Translations under genes and position numbers: made by a program
The notes under the pieces: generated by a model
Told to the model about the DNA's origin: nothing
Seen by the model: the letters and a program-made list of their open reading frames with translations, nothing else
The model's database searches: none
NCBI GenBank assembly: GCA_017305925.1
Contig: JAFKJW010000092.1
Location: forward strand, 1 to 41,498
Direction: 5' to 3'
Source: Hyphomicrobiales bacterium
GTDB lineage: Bacteria; Pseudomonadota; Alphaproteobacteria; Rhizobiales; Rhizobiaceae
Length of the DNA: 41,498 nt
Shown here: positions 19,382-26,898 of the stretch, in pieces
How positions within the stretch are numbered: position 1 is the first letter of the stretch
Layout: each line of letters begins with the position of its first letter

Positions 19382-20111
19382 AGCCGCGCGCGATGCGCTC
19401 GATTTCTTCCCGCACGAGCTTCTCGACGAGATAGGGAAGATTGTTGTCCAGCCAGTCGTGCAGCATGGGGCGAAGCATTTCTTCCGCCATCTCGTCGAAG
19501 CTGCGGCGGCGGCTGGCCGCGAATGCCTCGAGTTCGCCGAAGGAGGCGGCCACCTGGCGCCCCGCCTGCTCGGAGACCAGCGGCGCCCGCAAGGCCGCCG
19601 GTGCAATATTCTCATGCATTTCGGCAGCCGTGGCGCCATCGTCGGGCAAGTCCGCGACGGGTGCTGCCTCCGCCTGCGCGACCGCCTCGCCCGCACCCAC
19701 ATCGCCGAGGGAATCGAGATCGAGGTTCACGGCCTCGGCGAAGGCGAGTTCGACGTCCGCCATGCTGAACTCGCCGGTTGCTTCCGCATCGTCATCGAGA
19801 GCCGTCTCGGATTGCGGCGCGGCAGCCGTCTCGTCCGCATTGGCTGCGACGAGGTGGGCCGCGACGGGCTCGTCGAGCTCGTCCACCAGCGCAGACGGCC
19901 CGTCATCCTCCGGAGCGTCGTCGCCCGTCTCGATGCCCATCGTCTCGACGCTGCGCTGCCCTTCCGTATCATTGGCGGCGACGGCGGCGACAGGCGCGCC
20001 GCCGGCGCTCTCGCGCCTCTTCTCGGTGTCGCTGTCCTCGATGATCCGCCGGATCGAGGCCAGGATTTCCTCCATCGAGGGTTCACGCTGCGCAGGGCTT
20101 GGTAGTGCCAT
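19380..20111 (-). CDS. popZ: PopZ-type polar organizing protein (DUF2497)
   Basis: A 243-residue protein with the family's three parts. An N-terminal helix (PSMEEILASIRRIIED) binds client proteins. A long acidic, Ala/Asp/Glu-rich disordered linker spans about residues 30-170. The C-terminal helical oligomerisation region is FDEMAEEMLRPMLHDWLDNNLPYLVEKLVREEIERIARG. PopZ forms a polymer network at the cell pole that anchors the centromere/ParB complex and cell-cycle regulators; in rhizobia it marks the growing or old pole. The gene sits between tolC and valS, its usual place. Confidence 0.92.
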   Translation of the reverse strand: MALPSPAQREPSMEEILASIRRIIEDSDTEKRRESAGGAPVAAVAANDTEGQRSVETMGIETGDDAPEDDGPSALVDELDEPVAAHLVAANADETAAAPQSETALDDDAEATGEFSMADVELAFAEAVNLDLDSLGDVGAGEAVAQAEAAPVADLPDDGATAAEMHENIAPAALRAPLVSEQAGRQVAASFGELEAFAASRRRSFDEMAEEMLRPMLHDWLDNNLPYLVEKLVREEIERIARG

Positions 20112-20270
20112 GGTCGGGAGCCGCCTGTTCTGTCTTGGCCTGTTCTGTCTGGCAGGGCCGCCCTGCCGGACGGGCCTGGAATCACCGCGGTTAAGGCTAG
20201 CCGAGCCAGCGGCTTCGGAGAATCCCCAAAATTCGGGATAGAGGCCCGTTAACAGAATTTATCTGCGCGC

Positions 20271-21601
20271 TCAGCGCCCGTCCGGGGTGCGCAGGCCGTG
20301 CCACTTGTCCTTGACGGCGTTGTAATGCTCCTCCGGTCGGTATTTCGCGACCTTCAGCCCGAGCCGCTCGACGGAGAGGTCGCCCATCGCGCTCAGGATC
20401 GCATAGCTGGCGACAACGGTGTCCCGTTCCGAGCCGGCGAGATTGATTTGGGCGCTGATCACGTCCGCCTGCGCGTTGAGCACGTCGAGCGTGGTGCGCT
20501 GGCCGACATTGCGCTCCTCGACGCGTCGACGGATTCGCGCGCGGCCGCGAACTGGGTCCATGCCGAGGTCAGCGCCGCACGCACCTGATCGCGGATCACG
20601 TCGACCTGGATACGCGCCTGGCCGAGGGATTCCTTGGCCTGACGCACCTGCGCCGACACGCGGCCGCCCTGGTAGAGCGGGATGGTGAGCTGCGCGCCGA
20701 TGGTGCCAGCGTTGAAATAGCCGTCCTGCAGCGAGTCCGGGTTCGTCTCGCGGAAGCTGCGGGAGACGCCCGCCGACGCGCTGAGCTGCGGCAGCAAAGC
20801 GCCTTCCGCGACCTTCACGGCATAGGCCGCCGCATCCACCAGATGGTTGCTGGCCAGGATGGCCGGATGGTCGCCCGTAGCGCGGGAAAATGCCACGTCG
20901 AGGCTTTTCGGCATGCCCTTGGCGGCCGGCGCCGCCTTCAGGTTGCCCGGCGCATCGCCGACATACTGGCGGTAGGTCGCCTCGCTCGCCTGCGCCTGGG
21001 CGCGCGCCGCTGCGACCTGCGCCTCGGCGGACGAGCGGCTGGCCTCGGCCTGCGCCACGTCGGTGCGGGTGCCCTCGCCCACGTCGAAGCGCGAGCGCGC
21101 AGCGCGCACCTGCTCCGTCAGGAAGCGCAGGTTCTGCTGCGTCAGCGCGGCGATCTTCCGGTCGCGGATGACGTCCATGTATGCGCTGACAGCGTTGAAG
21201 AGCACCGTCTGCTCCGTGTTACGCAGGTTCTCGACCGCCGCACGCACCTGCGCCTCGGAGGTTCTCACCGAGTTCTTCGTTTGAAATCCGTCGAAAAGCG
21301 TCTGCGAAAGCTGGATACCGAACGAACCCGTCTGAAGGTCGGTATTGCCGCCGAAGGCATTCTGCCGGGTGTAGCTGTAGGATCCGACGCCGGAGATCAC
21401 CGGCCGATAGCCGGACTTGGCGATGGCAACGCCCTCGTCCGTGACGCGCACCCCGGCCCGCGCGGCGTTGAGTTCCGAATTGTTCGTGTAGGCCTTCGCC
21501 AACGCACCGAGCAAGGTTTCCGCCGACGCCGTCAACGGCATGGAAACGCTCACCAGGAGCGCGACCGCGGCAACCAGACAACGACTTCTCCGCAAGGTCA
21601 T
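20271..21601 (-). pseudogene. tolC: TolC family outer membrane channel, disrupted by an internal deletion
   Basis: The N-terminal frame starts at the ATG at 21601 (GGAG eight bases upstream). It has a signal peptide (LVAAVALLVSVSMPLTASA), then ETLLGALAKAYTNNSELNAARAG and the TolC helical-repeat pattern up to TSAWTQFAAARESVDA. Similarity resumes in another frame at VEERNVGQRTTLDVLNAQADV and continues to the stop at 20271. About 15-17 family residues between these points are missing, so 40-52 bases (3n+1) are lost around 20525-20540, where GTCGA occurs twice within 13 bases. As read, the gene would encode a truncated protein without the second half of the channel. TolC is the outer membrane exit duct for type I secretion and efflux. 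True deletion and assembly collapse are both possible. Confidence 0.87.
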
Positions 21602-21763
21602 CCCCTTCACTCCGTCGCCCGACTCACCACGCGCCGCCGGAAGCGACGATAGCCGTGCGCATATCGTAAAAGAACCCGGCCGAAGCTCCGGGGCGAGTTT
21701 TCCCCAGGCTCCGACTCAGTGCCAAGGCGATCACGCCCGATGCGGCCGGACAAGCCGGAACTG

Positions 21764-22438
21764 TCAGAATTCAAACACGGCGGCACGTTCAAATCCCGGC
21801 AGTGGCCGAATTGCCGCATTGAACGCGCGACGACCGGAGACGACACCGCCGGTCTTCAGATACACTTTCGCGATGCCCGCATTGCCGTGGCCTTCCACGG
21901 CGACCAGTCGGCCGGCATCCTGCAATTGCCCGAACAGGGCCGGCGGCACCTCGTCCACCGCGCCTTCGATCACGATGACGTCGTAGGGCGCCCCTTGCGG
22001 ATAGCCGGCGGCCAGCGGCCCGGTGACGACGGTAGCGGCCGCGCATCCGAGGCGGGCAAGCGCCGCCCTTGCGGACTCCGCCAGCGCGGCGTCCTCCTCG
22101 AGCGCCACGACCGATGCCGCGATCCGCGACAGCACGGCGGCCGAATAGCCCGACGCGCAACCGACGTCGAGAACACGATCGTCGGGGCCGATCTCGGCCA
22201 GTTGCAGAAGCCTTGCAAAGGGCGAAGGCTCCATGAGGAACCTGCCGCCCTTTCCGGCAGCACCCGCCGTCAGCTCGATGTCCTCGTCGATATAGGCCAG
22301 GGCGCGGCGCGCGGCGGGCACGAACTCCTCGCGCGGAACGCTTCCCATGGCGTCGAGGATCTCCGGCGCCGTGACGTCGGTCGTGCGCAACTGGCAATCA
22401 ACCATCCTGGTGCGCAACGCAGAAAAATCGTCGGTCAT
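21764..22438 (-). CDS. pcm: Protein-L-isoaspartate O-methyltransferase family protein
   Basis: A 224-residue SAM-dependent methyltransferase. Motif I, which binds SAM, reads VLDVGCASGYSAAVLS, and the acidic residue ending motif II is seen in VVALEEDAAL. The N-terminal ARTRMVDCQLRTTDVTAPEILDAM-like start and PREEFVP match the PCMT family in alphaproteobacteria. The enzyme repairs isoaspartyl residues in damaged proteins. It directly precedes tolC on the same strand, as in many Rhizobiales, with 163 bases before the tolC start, where the tolC promoter should lie. Family members in this position are more divergent than E. coli Pcm, so the exact substrate is less sure. Confidence 0.88.
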   Translation of the reverse strand: MTDDFSALRTRMVDCQLRTTDVTAPEILDAMGSVPREEFVPAARRALAYIDEDIELTAGAAGKGGRFLMEPSPFARLLQLAEIGPDDRVLDVGCASGYSAAVLSRIAASVVALEEDAALAESARAALARLGCAAATVVTGPLAAGYPQGAPYDVIVIEGAVDEVPPALFGQLQDAGRLVAVEGHGNAGIAKVYLKTGGVVSGRRAFNAAIRPLPGFERAAVFEF

Positions 22439-22512
22439 TCAGATCCGTTCCGCATGGTGGCGGGCGACGATCGGACGTCCCCGCGCCAGCCTCGTTCCGC
22501 GACAGCGCCGAC

Positions 22513-22586
22513 TGGAGGCCTCGCCCGGAATCGAACCGGGGTGCAAGGATTTGCAGTCCTCTGCGTAACCACTCCGCCACGAGGCC
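22513..22586 (-). tRNA. tRNA-Cys (GCA)
   Basis: A 74-base gene with encoded CCA. The acceptor stem is GGCCTCG/CGAGGCC, the anticodon loop CTGCAAA gives anticodon GCA, and the T-loop is TTCGAAT with stem CCCGG/CCGGG. It lies upstream of pcm on the same strand. Confidence 0.96.
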
Positions 22587-22612
22587 GGCAGTCGAAGGCG
22601 CGCCGCGAGCCG

Positions 22613-22626
22613 CTCTGTTAACAGAG
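22613..22626. promoter_or_regulatory. 14-base palindrome upstream of tRNA-Cys
   Basis: CTCTGTTAACAGAG is a perfect palindrome 27 bases before the tRNA-Cys 5' end. It may be a protein-binding site or part of the tRNA promoter region; the function is unknown. Confidence 0.3.
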
Positions 22627-22695
22627 GCTTTCGGCGCCCACAAGGACACGATCGCAAATTCCGGAGGGGCGTTCACGCCGGCCGAAGCCGCCCCG

Positions 22696-22947
22696 TCAGC
22701 GACCCGCCGGACCGGCGCGCCGGCGTCCCCACCAGACGGACAGACGACGCCGCCAGCGCCGCACCGTGGCGAATTCGTAGGACAGGACGAACAGGCCGAG
22801 CGGCAGCATCCAGAAACCGAGCACGGGCAGGAAGCCGAGCAGCCCGCCCACCATCAGCGCAACGCCGATGACGACACGGAGCCACCGCGATCGCGGCAGG
22901 GCGAATCGGCGGCCGAACAGGTAAATCGACGGATGCTGCCGGCTCAC
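22696..22947 (-). CDS. Small inner-membrane protein (PGPGW-like)
   Basis: An 83-residue protein with two closely spaced hydrophobic helices (VVIGVALMVGGLLGFLPVLGF and MLPLGLFVLSYEF) and a strongly basic tail (VRRWRRRLSVWWGRRR). The layout resembles small PGPGW/DUF454-type membrane proteins of unknown function. It starts with GTG at 22947; the ribosome binding site is weak, and the frame remains open upstream. The protein-like hydrophobic pattern and positive-inside tail argue that it is a real gene. Confidence 0.65.
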   Translation of the reverse strand: MSRQHPSIYLFGRRFALPRSRWLRVVIGVALMVGGLLGFLPVLGFWMLPLGLFVLSYEFATVRRWRRRLSVWWGRRRAGPAGR

Positions 22948-23097
22948 GCCAGACGCGCCCGTCCGTCGGCGGCGGCACCGCGCGGTCCGCAGCGGCTCAG
23001 GCTGTTCGCGTCATGTTCGGCCGCAGGTCGCATGGAGCACATATAAGGCGCACGCCGGGGCCTTGCCAGACACGCGAAAAAAGTAGGGCGGTCTGCT

Positions 23098-23126
23098 TTG
23101 CAATCCCGATTTCTCTTTGCTATAGG
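23098..23126 (+). promoter_or_regulatory. Promoter of tRNA-Asn
   Basis: TTGCAA (23098-23103), a 17-base spacer and TATAGG (23121-23126), with the mature tRNA starting 26 bases later. It is a good sigma-70-type promoter. Confidence 0.65.
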
Positions 23127-23152
23127 GGCGCCACTTTCGCTCGAGCATCTGT

Positions 23153-23227
23153 TCCCCGGTAGCTCAGTGGTAGAGCAACCGGCTGTTAACCGGTTGGTCG
23201 CTGGTTCGAATCCGGCCCGGGGAGCCA
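23153..23227 (+). tRNA. tRNA-Asn (GTT)
   Basis: A 75-base gene with encoded CCA. The acceptor stem is TCCCCGG/CCGGGGA, the anticodon stem ACCGG/CCGGT with loop CTGTTAA (anticodon GTT), and the T-stem GCTGG/CCGGC. Its 3' part from the anticodon loop onward is repeated at 26458-26502, which makes this a candidate integration site. Confidence 0.96.
23183..23227 (+). repeat. Left copy of a 45-base direct repeat (putative attL, 3' half of tRNA-Asn)
   Basis: From the first base of the anticodon loop to the CCA end of tRNA-Asn. It is identical to 26458-26502 at 44 of 45 positions; the single difference lies in the acceptor stem. Confidence 0.75.
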
Positions 23228-23570
23228 ACAATTTCAAAGACTTACAAGTTTCTGTAGATCACCGAAAAAGGCCAGATCTACAGCATGTCTACACAAATCG
23301 GATTTGCTGCGCCGCGATCTACACCCGCCTGAGCCTGCTGGAGCGAGCGTTTGGTAGAGCGGTCTCCCTGTCAGGTCGTGAACCGGCCCCGCCCAGCCGG
23401 AGCGAAGCTGTAGGCGACTTGGGTTGGGATGAGAAGATAGCGCGCCCTGGCGTCCATGTGGCTTTGCGAGGTCCTGATGAGCGGCGGCCGCCCGGCGTGA
23501 AGCGTGACAGCTTCCCCTTGCCAGCTACGCTGTGCCCCCAGGGGAGAGGATTCTCGCGCCACGCCTTCAC
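23228..23570. other. Non-coding left part of the island
   Basis: No supported gene. A nine-base inverted repeat CTGTAGATC (23252-23260) / GATCTACAG (23275-23283) lies 25 bases after the tRNA, and a third partial copy, GATCTACA, begins at 23316. One frame near 23300-23335 reads RICCAAIYTRLS, which resembles the N-terminal motif of serine recombinases but is followed by unrelated sequence. The part 23345-23570 looks like GC-rich intergenic repeat DNA. Confidence 0.4.
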
Positions 23571-23599
23571 TTGCGCGTGTTTTCGGCATTGGCTAGACT
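23571..23599 (+). promoter_or_regulatory. Promoter of the DUF4214 surface-protein gene
   Basis: TTGCGC (23571-23576), a 17-base spacer and TAGACT (23594-23599). A start point near 23606 would give a leader of about 190 bases. Confidence 0.5.
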
Positions 23600-23628
23600 G
23601 AATGCTACCGCAACCGGGGATGCGGCTT

Positions 23629-23650
23629 CATGAAAGGGGGGCCTTTCATG
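23629..23650 (+). promoter_or_regulatory. Stable hairpin in the long 5' leader
   Basis: CATGAAAGG (23629-23637) pairs perfectly with CCTTTCATG (23642-23650) over a GGGG loop, about 25 bases after the predicted transcription start. A second, longer imperfect pairing joins CCCTTCGGC near 23690 with GCCGAAAGGG near 23722. Structured 5' leaders of this sort can protect an abundant mRNA or regulate it. Confidence 0.5.
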
Positions 23651-23795
23651 AGCATTCTCTTTTTCGGGAAGGTTTTTCCTTTCGTGCCCTTCGGCCGGTG
23701 CATGGCGCGACGGTGCCGGTGTGCCGAAAGGGAAACGACGCTCGGGGACCCCGGCGTGAACTTTCAACCGTCATTGGAAAGAGGATCCTTCCACA

Positions 23796-26204
23796 ATGGC
23801 AACTCCTGCTGAACTGATTGCCCAGATATACATCGGCTTTTACGACCGTGCGCCCGATCCGACGGGCCTGCAGTACTGGATCGGCCGCCTTGCGGCCGGC
23901 GTGTCGACGGCCGACATCGGCGATTCCTTTGCCGCCTCGCCCGAGGCGCAGGAAACCTATCCCTATCTGAAGTTCCCCGACCTGCTGAGCCCCGACGATT
24001 TCCTGGCGCAGGTCTACATGAACGTGTTCGGCCGCGCGATCGACGCCGACGGCCTTGCCTACTACAAGGGCCGCCTGGAGTCCGGCGAGTCTGCCGGCAG
24101 CGTGGTCTACTCGATCCTCGGCAACGCCTCGACCAACGACGGCAGCCCGGACCAGGTCTATCTGCAGAACAAGGTGGACGCCGGCCTCTACTGGTCGAAC
24201 GAGGCGGCCACGTCGGGCGTCAACATCTATGACGAGGAAGGCCGCCTGACGGACGCCGCCAACAACTCGGCGCACGGCGTGATCGACGGCGTGACCGCCG
24301 ACCCGGCGACGGTCGACGAGGCGAAGGGCGAGGCTGACGACTTCTTCAGCGCGACGCCGCACGACCTGACGAAGGAGATCGACCATCTGATCGGCTCGTC
24401 GGGCAACGACGCCTACAGCGGCACGGCGAGCGCCGGCGGCTTGAGCATCCTCGATTCGACGCTGAACAGCGGCGACTCCATCGACGGCGGCGGCGGCGAC
24501 GATTCGCTGACGATCGTGTCGACGCTGGGCGTGGGCCCGGTCCTTCCGGTCGTTCCGAAGCTGACCAGCGTCGAGACCGTCAACACGCAGGTGCTTGGCG
24601 GCGGCGGCCAGTTCGTGCTCGACCTCGGCACCTCGACGGGCGTCAAGACGGTCGGTGTCTTCAACACCAACAATGCGCTGGCCGGCTACATCAACGTCAC
24701 CGGCCTCGTGGACGCGACGTCCAGCAACGTGCATGACGGCGGCCTGATGATCCAGTACCAGCCCTCCCTGCTGACGGGCACCGACGACACGCAGAAGGTG
24801 GCGCTCACCAACAGCTCCCTCACCTTCGGCGCGGGCGACGTCAACGGCCAGGGCATCGAGCACCTGGTCGCGACCACGACGGGCGCCGATCCGATCTACG
24901 AGGAGAACCAGCTCTATTACACCGCCAATGGCCTGAAGACGGCGACCTTCTCCGGCGATGGCCCGCTCTTCGTCGGCTTCGTGGACAACAGCGCGCTGGT
25001 GACGGTCGACGCTTCGGCGACGACGGGCGGCGTCCATGTCAACAATCTCGACAACGCCAACGGCATCACGGTGACCGGCGGCAGCGGCGACGACATCTTC
25101 TTGTTCTACGACAAGCTCACCACGGCCGATAAGGTCAATGGCGGCGCCGGCTTCGACGCGGTCGCCGTCAATGCCGACGACTACAGCACCGCCGGCGCCG
25201 CTGCGGCGCTCAACGCCCTGACCTCGATCGAGCAGGTCCGGTTCTATGACACTGGCAACAATGTGAAGGTCAACGGCGCCACGCTGACCAACGCCGCCAT
25301 CACCAATCTGTTGACCGATGGCGGCGGCAATGACTTCGACGTCACCAACGCCCGTGACGCGTGGAGCTACACGTTCCGCCACAACACGAACAACGCCACC
25401 ATCACGCTGACGGACCAGGCCACCACCTTCAACATCAAGGTGGGCGGCGACTATGGTCTGCAGCATGTGGCCGGCGACGGCGATCCCGCCCAGGTCAACA
25501 TTCTCACGCTCAACCTGTCGGCCGTGGCGCCGGCTTCGGCCGTGGCCACGGTCAATCTCGACTCCAGCGGCGACCTGGCCGCCGGCGACCACAACGATGT
25601 CAACAACCTCCTCGTCAAGGTCGGCTCGACGATCAACGTCACCGGCGATGCGGCTCTGAATATCTACGCCATCAACACCGCGACGTTCGGCCAGCACGTC
25701 ACGGTCGACGCGTCGGGCTTCAGCGCCGGCCTCCTGGTGCTCGGCACCGACCAGATGGATGGTGCCGCCGCCGGCGACGGGCTCGCCATTGGCGACGTCA
25801 TCAAGCTGGGTTCCGGCCCGGACACGGTGCGCGTCACTTCCGCCTCGTCGGGCTTCACGGACTTCGATACCGGCGACCTCAAGACCGACACCGTCTCCGG
25901 CTTCCAGGCCGGCGCCGGCGGCGACGTCCTCGACCGCAATGGCGCCGACTACACCTACACGGCGATGAGCGCCACGGGTCAGGCCGCCATCGACGCGCTC
26001 GGCTCGGGCACGACGCTGCAGATGGCCGCCGATACCGCGACCAACAACATCACGCCGACGACCGAGTGGACGGCCTTCACCTTCCAGGGGCACACCTATG
26101 CGCTCTTCAGCGACGGTGCCGCCGGCTTCACGACCGGCTCGGACACGCTGGTCGAGCTGGTCGGCGTCAATGTCGCGGACCTGACCGCGGCCAACTTCGC
26201 CTGA
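23796..26204 (+). CDS. DUF4214 domain surface/exported protein with RTX-like repeats
   Basis: An 802-residue protein with no cysteine, rich in Gly, Asp, Asn, Thr and Ala. It starts at ATG 23796 with AAAGAGGA about 11 bases upstream. Two DUF4214 modules occupy about residues 1-105 (IYIGFYDRAPDPTGLQYWIG and VYMNVFGRAIDADGLAYYKG). Degenerate calcium-binding RTX nonapeptides follow: GGGGDDSLT (about 230), GGSGDDIFL (about 427) and GGAGFDAVA (about 449), separated by beta-rich repeats. The C-terminus (HTYALFSDGAAGFTTGSDT, then LVELVGVNVADLTAANFA) is like the uncleaved type I secretion signal and bluetail-type ends of such proteins. No signal peptide. It is most likely an S-layer-like or adhesive protein exported by a type I system through TolC; no dedicated exporter genes lie nearby. 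It is the only gene inside the tRNA-Asn repeats. Confidence 0.88.
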   Translation: MATPAELIAQIYIGFYDRAPDPTGLQYWIGRLAAGVSTADIGDSFAASPEAQETYPYLKFPDLLSPDDFLAQVYMNVFGRAIDADGLAYYKGRLESGESAGSVVYSILGNASTNDGSPDQVYLQNKVDAGLYWSNEAATSGVNIYDEEGRLTDAANNSAHGVIDGVTADPATVDEAKGEADDFFSATPHDLTKEIDHLIGSSGNDAYSGTASAGGLSILDSTLNSGDSIDGGGGDDSLTIVSTLGVGPVLPVVPKLTSVETVNTQVLGGGGQFVLDLGTSTGVKTVGVFNTNNALAGYINVTGLVDATSSNVHDGGLMIQYQPSLLTGTDDTQKVALTNSSLTFGAGDVNGQGIEHLVATTTGADPIYEENQLYYTANGLKTATFSGDGPLFVGFVDNSALVTVDASATTGGVHVNNLDNANGITVTGGSGDDIFLFYDKLTTADKVNGGAGFDAVAVNADDYSTAGAAAALNALTSIEQVRFYDTGNNVKVNGATLTNAAITNLLTDGGGNDFDVTNARDAWSYTFRHNTNNATITLTDQATTFNIKVGGDYGLQHVAGDGDPAQVNILTLNLSAVAPASAVATVNLDSSGDLAAGDHNDVNNLLVKVGSTINVTGDAALNIYAINTATFGQHVTVDASGFSAGLLVLGTDQMDGAAAGDGLAIGDVIKLGSGPDTVRVTSASSGFTDFDTGDLKTDTVSGFQAGAGGDVLDRNGADYTYTAMSATGQAAIDALGSGTTLQMAADTATNNITPTTEWTAFTFQGHTYALFSDGAAGFTTGSDTLVELVGVNVADLTAANFA

Positions 26205-26230
26205 TCCTCGTCTCGGGATACGCTACCTGG

Positions 26231-26260
26231 CCCGCCGTCGAAAGACGGCGGGTTTCTTTC
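26231..26260 (+). terminator. Rho-independent terminator of the surface-protein gene
   Basis: Perfect nine-base stem CCCGCCGTC / GACGGCGGG with tetraloop GAAA, followed by TTTCTTTC. It begins 27 bases after the stop codon. Confidence 0.9.
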
Positions 26261-26457
26261 GAGGTCCGGAGGATTAGGTGGAGGGCCGGCTACGGCCGCA
26301 CTGCCTCACTCGTCGATCGAAAACTCGCCACCCGCGTCATGTCGAGATGCGATGCGACAACGTGAGACGGAATGTAGCGCGCAATGCCTTGGAAATCATG
26401 GAGTTCGGCTGTTTCAGCGTGTCGCACGATGGCGCAACGAATGTCGGTAGAAAACCT

Positions 26458-26502
26458 CTGTTAACCGGTTGGTCGCTGGTTCGAATCCGGCCCGGCGAGC
26501 CA
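26458..26502 (+). repeat. Right copy of the tRNA-Asn 3'-half direct repeat (putative attR)
   Basis: It repeats tRNA-Asn from the anticodon loop to the CCA with one mismatch (GGCG for GGGG in the acceptor stem). The 5' half of the tRNA is absent, so this is not a functional tRNA gene. A 12-base palindrome CCAAGTACTTGG follows at 26509-26520. Confidence 0.75.
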
Positions 26503-26650
26503 AATTTTCCAAGTACTTGGCGAGATCTCAAAAGATGCGAAACCGAATGGGTAGGGAAACGGCTCCTGCTTGTCCCGCCCCTGTCGGATTGCGCGTGGAA
26601 TGGCGCCATCGTCCATAGGCTCGACTGGCTCCCCTCGGACTCCGAGAATT

Positions 26651-26680
26651 GGAGGCCAACCGGTGGACGGGTTGGCCTCC
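26651..26680 (-). terminator. Strong hairpin after the 68-residue gene
   Basis: Perfect 11-base stem GGAGGCCAACC / GGTTGGCCTCC with an eight-base loop, 11 bases beyond the stop codon at 26692. The minus-strand continuation is AATTCTC, only weakly T-rich. Confidence 0.6.
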
Positions 26681-26691
26681 GTTCCGTCTTG

Positions 26692-26898
26692 TCAAATCGT
26701 GACGCCGGCCATCCGGGCCAAAAGCGTCTGTCGATCCTCGGCAGATCTGAGGCGGATGGTCATGGCCTCGCTTTTGACGGGAACCTGCGGCGGCAGGCTG
26801 ACCTCGATCTCGGGCGCGTTGTCGGCGGCCCACCTCTTGAAACGCGGCACCTTGTTGGGGCCGGAGATCGGAAACGTATAGCTGTATTTGAAGGACAT
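26692..26898 (-). CDS. Hypothetical 68-residue protein
   Basis: It starts MSFKYSYTFPISGPNKVPRF and ends with RLRSAEDRQTLLARMAGVTI. The composition is balanced, with aromatic residues and Lys/Glu, unlike the Arg/Ala/Pro shadows seen elsewhere. Likely an alpha/beta single-domain cytoplasmic protein. The Shine-Dalgarno sequence is poor. A strong terminator-like hairpin directly after the stop supports a real gene. I do not recognise the family. It lies just outside the tRNA-Asn right repeat. Confidence 0.6.
   Translation of the reverse strand: MSFKYSYTFPISGPNKVPRFKRWAADNAPEIEVSLPPQVPVKSEAMTIRLRSAEDRQTLLARMAGVTI

Larger units (their letters stand above)
23183..26502. mobile_element. Putative tRNA-Asn-integrated element without integrase
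   Basis: About 3.3 kb lies between the intact tRNA-Asn gene and a displaced copy of its 3' half. This is the standard outcome of site-specific integration into a tRNA gene by a tyrosine recombinase, and a crossover in the anticodon loop is one of the known positions. The interior holds one large gene (DUF4214/RTX-like protein) with its own promoter and terminator. No integrase or excisionase gene is present. It is therefore a remnant, or an element moved by an integrase encoded elsewhere. Confidence 0.5.
26261..26691. other. Non-coding stretch containing the right repeat
   Basis: Apart from the tRNA-derived repeat at 26458-26502, the palindrome at 26509-26520 and the hairpin at 26651-26680, I see no gene in these 431 bases. 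Confidence 0.5.

Noticed and set aside
23098-23601. 167-codon plus-strand frame running through tRNA-Asn
   Set aside because: It reads through the tRNA gene and intergenic DNA; not a plausible protein, apart from the short recombinase-like motif reported separately.
23646-26093. 815-codon minus-strand frame opposite the DUF4214 gene
   Set aside because: Composed of VG/RR/DV-type low-complexity sequence; a mirror of the Gly/Asp/Asn-rich coding strand.
26458-26502. Second tRNA-Asn gene
   Set aside because: The 5' half (acceptor 5' strand, D-arm) is missing, so it cannot fold as a tRNA; treated as a repeat.
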